From an uncultured Flavobacterium sp. (GTDB lineage Bacteria; Bacteroidota; Bacteroidia; Flavobacteriales; Flavobacteriaceae): 39,027 bases of DNA. The DNA lies in the NCBI GenBank assembly GCA_947626185.1, contig CANQRD010000014.1, forward strand, positions 1 to 39,027, written 5' to 3'. Below the pieces are notes generated by a model that worked only from the letters and a program-made list of their open reading frames with translations, did not search any database and was not told the DNA's origin. Positions 33,671-39,027 of this stretch are shown one piece after another. Positions within the stretch are counted from its first letter, which is position 1. Each line of letters opens with the position of its first letter. A program made the position numbers and the translations under genes.

Positions 33671-35284
33671 ATGATAAAAAAATCCTACGTTCACGGAGCG
33701 TCAAATATACCTTTATTGGGAGAAACGATAGGAGAAAATCTAAAGCGAATTTCCACTCAATTTTCTACAACAGATGCTTTAGTAAGTATTCATCAGAATT
33801 ATAGAGCCAATTATCAGTCTTTTTATGATCAAACTACCGAATTAGCAAAATCATTACTCGCTAGTGGTTATAAAAAAGGCGATAGAGTTGGTATATGGGC
33901 ACCTAATTGCTACGAATGGGTTTTGGTACAATATGCAACAGCAAGAATTGGTATCATTATGGTAAATTTAAATCCAGCTTATCGCGCTCAAGAAGTAAAC
34001 TATGCCATAAATCAATCTGGAATTTCGCTAATTATTTCTGCAGAAACTTATAGAAAAAGTAATTATAGAGCTATTTTAGATGAAGTAAAAAATGATTGTC
34101 CTTCCCTTAAACAAATTATTTACTTGGGAGAAGATTGGAATCAATTACTTTTAAAAGCTTCCAGTACTTCCGATCAAGAATTATTTGTTACAGAAAATGA
34201 AGTAGAGATTAATGATCCTGTAAATATTCAATATACATCAGGCACAACAGGATTTCCTAAAGGAGTTACCTTAACGCATCACAGTGTATTAAACAATGGC
34301 TATTTTATAGGAGTTCGATTAAAATATACTAACAAAGACAAAGTTTGTATTCCAGTGCCATTTTACCATTGTTTTGGAATGGTAATTGGCAACATGTGTT
34401 GTACTTCTCATGGTGCAACTATTGTAATTCCAAATGATGTATTTGATCCTGCAATTACATTAAAAGTAGTGCAAGATGAAAAATGCACCTCTCTCTACGG
34501 CGTGCCTACAATGTTTATTGCGGAGTTAGAATTACCAAATTTTAATGATTTTGATTTATCTAGTCTTCGTACAGGAGTAATGGCTGGCTCTAATTGCCCT
34601 GAACAAATAATGAAGGATGTAAAAACCAAAATGAACATGAATGAGGTAAGTATTTGTTATGGAATGACAGAAACCTCTCCTGTTTCTACCCAAACACACA
34701 TTGGTATTGATTTGGTTAAACAAACTACAACTGTAGGTACGGTTCAAGATCATTTAGAAATAAAAATTATTGATCCAGAAACTGGTAAAATTTTGCCAAG
34801 AGGCGAAGTAGGTGAGTTGTGCACCAGAGGTTATTCTGTAATGCTTAAATACTGGAATAATAAAGAACTTACTGATGAAGTATTAGACGAAAGTAAATGG
34901 ATGCATACCGGAGATTTAGCTATGATGGATGAGGATGATTACTTAATTATTACTGGTCGCATAAAAGATTTAATAATTAGAGGAGGAGAAAATATTTCGC
35001 CACGTTGGATAGAAGAGTTTTTGTATACACATCCAGACATTAAAGATGTACAGGTAATTGGAGTACCAAGTCAAAAATATGGAGAGGAAGTAATGGCTTG
35101 GGTTATTTTAAAAGAAGATAAAAATACTTCTCCGGAAGAATTAAGAGCATATTGTCAGCAACAAATTTCTCATTTTTGTATTCCAAAATACTGGAAGTTT
35201 GTTGCTAGTTTTCCGATGACAGTGTCTGGAAAAGTAAGAAAAGTGGAAATGAAACAAATTGCCATTGAAGAATTAAAGCTATAA
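33671..35284 (+). CDS. Acyl-CoA synthetase (AMP-dependent, fatty-acid type)
   Basis: Activates a carboxylic acid, probably a fatty acid, to acyl-CoA through an acyl-adenylate. The ANL motifs are complete: TSGTTGFPKG (residues 189-198), YGMTETSPVS, GELCTRGYSVMLKYW, HTGDLAMMDEDDYL, GRIKDLIIRGGENISP, and the C-terminal catalytic Lys in SGKVRK. At 537 residues it is full length and without membrane segments. Chain-length preference cannot be told. It is followed by rpiB, which has its own -7 box. Confidence 0.9.
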   Translation: MIKKSYVHGASNIPLLGETIGENLKRISTQFSTTDALVSIHQNYRANYQSFYDQTTELAKSLLASGYKKGDRVGIWAPNCYEWVLVQYATARIGIIMVNLNPAYRAQEVNYAINQSGISLIISAETYRKSNYRAILDEVKNDCPSLKQIIYLGEDWNQLLLKASSTSDQELFVTENEVEINDPVNIQYTSGTTGFPKGVTLTHHSVLNNGYFIGVRLKYTNKDKVCIPVPFYHCFGMVIGNMCCTSHGATIVIPNDVFDPAITLKVVQDEKCTSLYGVPTMFIAELELPNFNDFDLSSLRTGVMAGSNCPEQIMKDVKTKMNMNEVSICYGMTETSPVSTQTHIGIDLVKQTTTVGTVQDHLEIKIIDPETGKILPRGEVGELCTRGYSVMLKYWNNKELTDEVLDESKWMHTGDLAMMDEDDYLIITGRIKDLIIRGGENISPRWIEEFLYTHPDIKDVQVIGVPSQKYGEEVMAWVILKEDKNTSPEELRAYCQQQISHFCIPKYWKFVASFPMTVSGKVRKVEMKQIAIEELKL

Positions 35285-35298
35285 AAGCTAAAAAGTTA

Positions 35299-35306
35299 TA
35301 ACTTTG
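35299..35306 (+). promoter_or_regulatory. Predicted -7 box for rpiB
   Basis: TAACTTTG matches TAnnTTTG exactly, 26 bases before the rpiB ATG. No TTG is seen at -33. Confidence 0.45.
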
Positions 35307-35332
35307 CGGTCATAACATACACAACACAAATA

Positions 35333-35764
35333 ATGAAAATAGCAATTGGAAACGATCACGCTGGTCCTGCTTACAAAAAGGCAATCGTTGATTTTTTAAC
35401 GTCTAAAGGTATTGAAGTAATTAACTTTGGTACAGACACATTTGATTCTGTTGATTATCCAGATTTTGGTCATCAAGTAGCTTTAGCAGTAGAAAATAAG
35501 CAAGCTGATTTTGGCATTGTAATTTGTGGTAGCGGAAACGGAATTGCTATTACTGCCAATAAACATCAAGGTGTACGCTGCGCATTGTGTTGGACAAAAG
35601 AAATTGCCGAATTAGCACGTCAACACAACGATGCAAATATAATAAGTATTCCTGCCAGATTTACTTCAATAGAACAAGCTGTAGCAATGGTTGAGGTATT
35701 TTTAGCTACTACTTTTGAAGGTGGTCGTCATCAAAATAGGGTAAATAAAATTAGTTGCTCATAA
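35333..35764 (+). CDS. rpiB: Ribose-5-phosphate isomerase B
   Basis: Interconverts ribose-5-phosphate and ribulose-5-phosphate in the pentose phosphate pathway. The 143-residue protein has the RpiB/LacAB motifs GNDHAGPAYK (Asp8, His9), YPDFG, and CGSGNGI with catalytic Cys65, plus RCALCWTKEIAELARQHNDANI. Full length. A terminator follows 4 bases after the stop. Confidence 0.94.
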   Translation: MKIAIGNDHAGPAYKKAIVDFLTSKGIEVINFGTDTFDSVDYPDFGHQVALAVENKQADFGIVICGSGNGIAITANKHQGVRCALCWTKEIAELARQHNDANIISIPARFTSIEQAVAMVEVFLATTFEGGRHQNRVNKISCS

Positions 35765-35766
35765 AT

Positions 35767-35803
35767 AAAAAAGGTGTCTAAATAAACTTAGGCACCTTTT
35801 TTA
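35767..35803. terminator. Bidirectional terminator between rpiB and tex
   Basis: GGTGTCTAA pairs with TTAGGCACC (one G-T wobble) to give a 9-base stem flanked by A6 on the left and T6 on the right. It serves rpiB on the plus strand and tex on the minus strand. Confidence 0.85.
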
Positions 35804-35883
35804 TAAAACATAACTTCATCTTCAATTATCAATTTTCTTAGAGATGTGCAATAATTGCGCCGATTGAAGCTTTGATTGTTTTT

Positions 35884-38007
35884 TTACAAAATCATTGATA
35901 ATTGAATTCTCTTTTTCTGTTCATCAACATCAACTACCTTTACTTGCACGTGTTGATGAAGTTTTACAACTTCATTTACATCGGAGACAAAGCCTTCTTT
36001 GAGCTGTGAAATATGGACAAGCCCACTTTCTTTAATTCCAACATCTACAAAACAACCAAAATTGGTAATATTATTGACTATTCCAGGTAATACTTGACCT
36101 ATTTTTAAATCTGTAATTTGTTTTACGTTGGGATCAAATTCAAATATTTTAGCACTTTTTCTCGGATCTAAACCTGGCTTTTCTAATTCTTTTAAAATAT
36201 CTTCTAAAGTTAATACACCTATTTCTCCATCAATATATTTTTTTACATCTATTTTAGCAATTAGCTCAGCATTAGAAACTAATTCTTTGACAGAAACTTT
36301 TAAATCTCTCGCTATTTTTTCAACAATGGAATATGCTTCTGGATGGACTGCAGAATCGTCTAGCGGATTTTTAGCATTCTTAATTCGAACAAATGCTGCC
36401 GCTTGCTGAAAGGCTTTATCTCCTAAACGAGGTACTTTTTTTAATTCACTTCTACTTTCGAAAGCACCATTTTCTAAACGATATTGTATAATATTTTCCG
36501 CTAGTTTTTCACCAATACCAGAAACATAGCTCAACAAAGATTTACTGGCCGTATTTAAGTTTATCCCTACTGAGTTTACACATTTCATCACTACATAATC
36601 TAATTCTTTTTTTAGCAAAGTTTGATCAACATCGTGCTGATATTGTCCGACACCAATCGATTTAGGATCAATTTTAACCAATTCTGCCAAAGGATCTGAT
36701 AATCTACGTCCGATTGAAACAGCTCCCCTTACTGTAACATCAAAGTTTGGAAATTCTTCTCTTGCTAATTTTGATGCAGAATAAACTGATGCGCCTGCTT
36801 CATTAACAATAAAAACTTGTATTGGTTTATCAAAAGCAATTTTTTTGATAAAAAACTCTGTTTCTCTTGAAGCAGTTCCGTTGCCAATAGCTATTGCTTC
36901 TACATTGTAAGCATTTACCATTGATCGAATTTTTTTCATAGCCATTGTTGTATCTTTTTGTGGAGCATGAGGAAAAATGGTTTCGTTGTACAACAAATTG
37001 CCATATTCATCTAAACAAACCACTTTACACCCCGATTTATAGCCTGGATCAATAGCTAAAATTCTCTTTTCTCCTAACGGTGAACCTAAAAGTAATTGAG
37101 TTAAATTATCAGCAAAAACTTGAATAGAATTTAGATCAGCTTTTTCTTTTGCTTCTACTAAAGTTTCATTAGCTAAAGCTGGCTCCAATAGTCTTTTATA
37201 ACTATCTGCAATGGCTTTGATTATTATTTTACCACAGTCGTTTTTGCTTTTTACAACGGTATTTTCAATAAACTGAAGTGCTTCGTCTTTTTCTATTGCA
37301 ACAGAAAATTTGATATAACCCTCTTTTTCAGCCCTCATAATGGCCAACAATCGATGAGCAGGAATACGAAAAACAGGTTCTGACCAGTCAAAATATTGTT
37401 CAAATTTTTGCGCACCTTCTTCTTCTTTTTTCGCCTTGACAACTTTTGTTGTAATTAGTCCATTTCGTTGAAAATTTCTTCTTAAAGTTTTTCGAACAAA
37501 CATATTCTCATTAATCCATTCTGCAATAATATCTGAAGCTCCCTGAATTGCTTCTTCTAATGAGCTTACTTTATCATTAAGATATTTTGCGGCAATGGAC
37601 TCAATATCTTGTACATTTTGAGCCATTATTACTTTTGCCAAAGGTTCTAATCCGTTTTCTCTGGCAGTATCTGCTTTTGTTTTTCTTGTTTTCTTATAGG
37701 GTAGATATAAATCTTCTATTTCAACCAAATCAAAACTATTTGCAATTTTCTGTTGTAAATCGGTGGTTAATTTTCCCTGTTCTTCAATTGATTTTAGAAC
37801 AGATTCTTTTCTTTTAACAATATTGTCATACAATTCGCTATATTTTGCTATTTTTTCTAGTTCAACTTCATCTAAATTACCTGTACTATCTTTTCTATAT
37901 CTGGCTATAAACGGAATTGTACAGCCTTCAGATAATAGCGCAATAGCTTGTGAAATATTTTTTTCTTGTGCAGTAACAGCTTGTTGAATAAACTCTATCA
38001 GCGTCAT
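35884..38007 (-). CDS. tex: Tex-family RNA-binding transcription accessory protein
   Basis: Conserved cytoplasmic nucleic-acid-binding protein. The 707 residues follow the Tex order: helical N-terminal domain with IPFIARYRKDSTGNLDE and DLYLPYKKTRKTKA, a YqgF/RNase-H-like domain beginning RILAIDPGYKSG near 320, helix-hairpin-helix repeats (ASKSLLSYVSGIGEKLAENI, LKKVPRLGDKAF) near 490-545, and a C-terminal S1 domain (GIVNNITNFGCFVDVG). It ends right after the S1 strand motif RIQLSMIL, a normal place. It is divergent from the DUF1294 gene. Confidence 0.94.
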   Translation of the reverse strand: MTLIEFIQQAVTAQEKNISQAIALLSEGCTIPFIARYRKDSTGNLDEVELEKIAKYSELYDNIVKRKESVLKSIEEQGKLTTDLQQKIANSFDLVEIEDLYLPYKKTRKTKADTARENGLEPLAKVIMAQNVQDIESIAAKYLNDKVSSLEEAIQGASDIIAEWINENMFVRKTLRRNFQRNGLITTKVVKAKKEEEGAQKFEQYFDWSEPVFRIPAHRLLAIMRAEKEGYIKFSVAIEKDEALQFIENTVVKSKNDCGKIIIKAIADSYKRLLEPALANETLVEAKEKADLNSIQVFADNLTQLLLGSPLGEKRILAIDPGYKSGCKVVCLDEYGNLLYNETIFPHAPQKDTTMAMKKIRSMVNAYNVEAIAIGNGTASRETEFFIKKIAFDKPIQVFIVNEAGASVYSASKLAREEFPNFDVTVRGAVSIGRRLSDPLAELVKIDPKSIGVGQYQHDVDQTLLKKELDYVVMKCVNSVGINLNTASKSLLSYVSGIGEKLAENIIQYRLENGAFESRSELKKVPRLGDKAFQQAAAFVRIKNAKNPLDDSAVHPEAYSIVEKIARDLKVSVKELVSNAELIAKIDVKKYIDGEIGVLTLEDILKELEKPGLDPRKSAKIFEFDPNVKQITDLKIGQVLPGIVNNITNFGCFVDVGIKESGLVHISQLKEGFVSDVNEVVKLHQHVQVKVVDVDEQKKRIQLSMIL

Positions 38008-38037
38008 AATATATTATTTTAAGAATAGCTAAAATAC

Positions 38038-38045
38038 TACCTTTG
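38038..38045 (+). promoter_or_regulatory. Predicted -7 box for the DUF1294 gene
   Basis: TACCTTTG matches TAnnTTTG exactly, 18 bases upstream of the ATG. No -33 TTG is evident. Confidence 0.45.
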
Positions 38046-38063
38046 CGCAGATAATTTAAGGAT

Positions 38064-38327
38064 ATGAAGTTTTTATTGTTTTATCTGTTTGCTATTAATT
38101 ACATTGCTTATACCCTTTTTGTGATTGATAAAAAAAGAGCGCAAAAAGGAAAACAACGAATAGCAGAAAAGAATTTACTAACTGCTTGTTTTTTAGGAGG
38201 AAGTATTGGTGGGTGGTTAGCAATGAAAAATTTACGCCATAAAACGTCTAAACAAAGCTTTAAAACAAAATTTTATCTTATTCTGATTATACAGGTTTTT
38301 TTATTTTTTTCTCTTTTTAAACGATAA
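38064..38327 (+). CDS. DUF1294 small membrane protein
   Basis: An 87-residue membrane protein with an N-terminal helix (residues 2-20), the conserved DKKRAQKGKQRIAEKNLL loop, a second helix containing CFLGGSIGGWLAM, the basic RHKTSKQSFK segment and a C-terminal helix. These are the hallmarks of DUF1294. Function is unknown. It has its own -7 box and is divergent from tex. Confidence 0.88.
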   Translation: MKFLLFYLFAINYIAYTLFVIDKKRAQKGKQRIAEKNLLTACFLGGSIGGWLAMKNLRHKTSKQSFKTKFYLILIIQVFLFFSLFKR

Positions 38328-38410
38328 CAAATTGATCTAATCTTATTTATCAAAAACTATATTTTCTTTAATTAGACGCTCGAAATTAAATTTTAAATTC
38401 TCTATTCAAT

Positions 38411-38446
38411 AAAAAAAGATGATGCAAAATTACATCATCTTTTTTC
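38411..38446. terminator. Bidirectional terminator
   Basis: AAAAAAGATGATG pairs with CATCATCTTTTTT around an 8-base loop. It lies about 85 bases after the DUF1294 stop (plus) and 18 bases after the stop of the truncated coiled-coil gene (minus), and would work for both. Confidence 0.8.
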
Positions 38447-38463
38447 TGAATAACTAATTAGAA

Positions 38464-38625
38464 CTATTTAGTTGTTGTAAGATTCAACAATATCTTCTCT
38501 AATTTTTCTATTTTTTGTTGTAGCTCTTCGTTTTTACGTACAACTTTATCTAAAGTCTTATTAGAATTTTCTAATTGAAGAATTCTATCTTCTTTATCCT
38601 TAAGCTCATTATTTTGATCAATAAC
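38464..38625 (-). pseudogene. C-terminal coiled-coil fragment of an interrupted gene
   Basis: An open minus-strand frame of 53 codons ends at TAG 38466-38464. It begins abruptly at the boundary with IS21-like sequence, with no start codon, and the frame upstream meets a stop inside the IS-like region. The peptide is strongly heptad-like (NELKDKEDRILQLEN, then VVRKNEELQQKIEKLEKIL), a coiled coil. Such tails end many Bacteroidota proteins with a peptidase S74/tail-fibre chaperone domain, but the rest of the gene is missing here, so that identity is only a suggestion. A terminator follows the stop, as for a genuine gene end. Confidence 0.6.
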
Positions 38626-38626
38626 G

Positions 38627-39027
38627 TGGAGAAATCTGGTCAAATTGACTACCTGGTTTTGGTGAAAGTGATCAGTTAAAAAAAATAATTTTTAGAACGT
38701 ATCAAAAAGTTAGTTTAGCTAAAAACAAAATGGTAAACCACAATATAGATACGTTGCAGATAAAACAATTATAACGACACTAGAACAACGGATAAAGAAA
38801 ACAAATAAGCGGAACAATTAATAAACACAGCAAAGTTTCGATACAAAGCTTATATAGAAGAAGTTACGGAAAATATTACCAGAACTCTTGAAAAAAACAC
38901 TATTGAAAGACTTTCTTCATGCGATTTTATCAAGCAGAAACAAAACATCCTTGTAACAGGTTTAGGAAAAAGTTTTATTGTTTCGGCAATAGGTTATAAA
39001 GCCTATATGAATGGATATAAAGTGATA
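38627..39027 (+). mobile_element. Decayed IS21-family element, left end and istB remnant
   Basis: The element appears to begin with TGGAGAAATC near 38627. Two imperfect direct repeats follow 23 bases apart (TGGTCAAATTGA at 38637-38648 and TGGTGAAAGTGA at 38660-38671), the multiple terminal repeats expected of IS21-type ends. An istB remnant starts only about 100 bases in; no istA (normally about 1.5 kb between end and istB) is present, so an internal deletion is inferred. The right end is outside the window. Confidence 0.6.
38730..39027 (+). pseudogene. istB: istB-like IS21 helper ATPase, degenerate and cut by window end
   Basis: Three consecutive pieces resemble IstB but lie in three different frames. 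MVNHNIDTLQIKQL (38730-38771) reaches a stop; TLEQRIKK (from 38777) matches the segment before the core; from 38821 the frame is open to the window end with AKFRYKAYIEE and ERLSSCDFI, clear IstB core sequence. Some 30-40 residues are missing between the first two pieces. The Walker A loop is shortened to TGLGKS (38956-38973) where IstB proteins have a G-x-x-G-x-G-K-S type loop, three residues longer. It cannot make a working ATPase. Confidence 0.75.

Noticed and set aside
35804..35883. Possible tex extension or small gene downstream of the tex stop on the minus strand
   Set aside because: Short open stretches exist in all three frames, but none has a convincing start and Tex already ends at its normal S1 terminus.

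Overview
The window is chromosomal DNA from a low-G+C member of the Bacteroidota, most likely a flavobacterium. Four things point there. Promoter -7 boxes match TAnnTTTG, the Bacteroidota consensus. No Shine-Dalgarno sequences are evident. Arginine is made through an acylornithine carbamoyltransferase (ArgF'). Several families typical of flavobacteria are present (DUF4254, DUF6427-like, DUF6341-like, DUF6909-like, head-GIN DUF2807). Family names come from recognising the translated sequences by eye, not from searches.

Layout. 1-228: start of a surface-type lipoprotein gene cut by the window edge. 370-8599 (minus): a compact arginine operon read GNAT-argG-argC-argD-argF'-argB-deacylase-argH. 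A promoter precedes it, along with a 35-codon leader ORF (8755-8862) that ends in a run of rare CGG arginine codons; this is the most interesting unannotated element here. 9104-11362 (minus): apt, a GT9 glycosyltransferase and a DUF4254 gene. 11422-14623: upp, two small membrane-protein genes and purD, in alternating, tightly convergent arrangement. 14721-17053 (minus): a priming sugar-phosphate transferase and UDP-glucuronate decarboxylase. 17180-18259 (plus): a GT4 glycosyltransferase. 18222-29215 (minus): a ten-gene, nearly gapless unit starting with an M23 peptidase, a GH3-family adenylating enzyme and a DUF6909-type protein, then a Wzx/Wzy-type polysaccharide cassette (Wzz-like, rfbC, rfbD, flippase, two polymerase/ligase-like proteins, GT2). 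29409-38327: housekeeping genes (tatA, LysE-type transporter, DUF2807, rnr, acyl-CoA synthetase, rpiB, tex, DUF1294). 38464-39027: a coiled-coil gene fragment cut by a decayed IS21-family element (istB remnant) running off the end.

How it fits together. The arginine genes supply every step from acylglutamate to arginine by the route that carbamoylates acylornithine before deacylation. Residue 90 of ArgF' is Ala where the acetyl-specific enzyme has Glu, which suggests N-succinyl intermediates. The leader peptide suggests ribosome-mediated control by arginine supply. The central genes build and export a surface polysaccharide: lipid-linked priming, UDP-xylose and dTDP-rhamnose precursors, flipping, polymerisation and chain-length control. 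apt, upp and purD are nucleotide salvage or synthesis genes interleaved with envelope genes. No tRNA, rRNA, CRISPR array or intact mobile element was seen.
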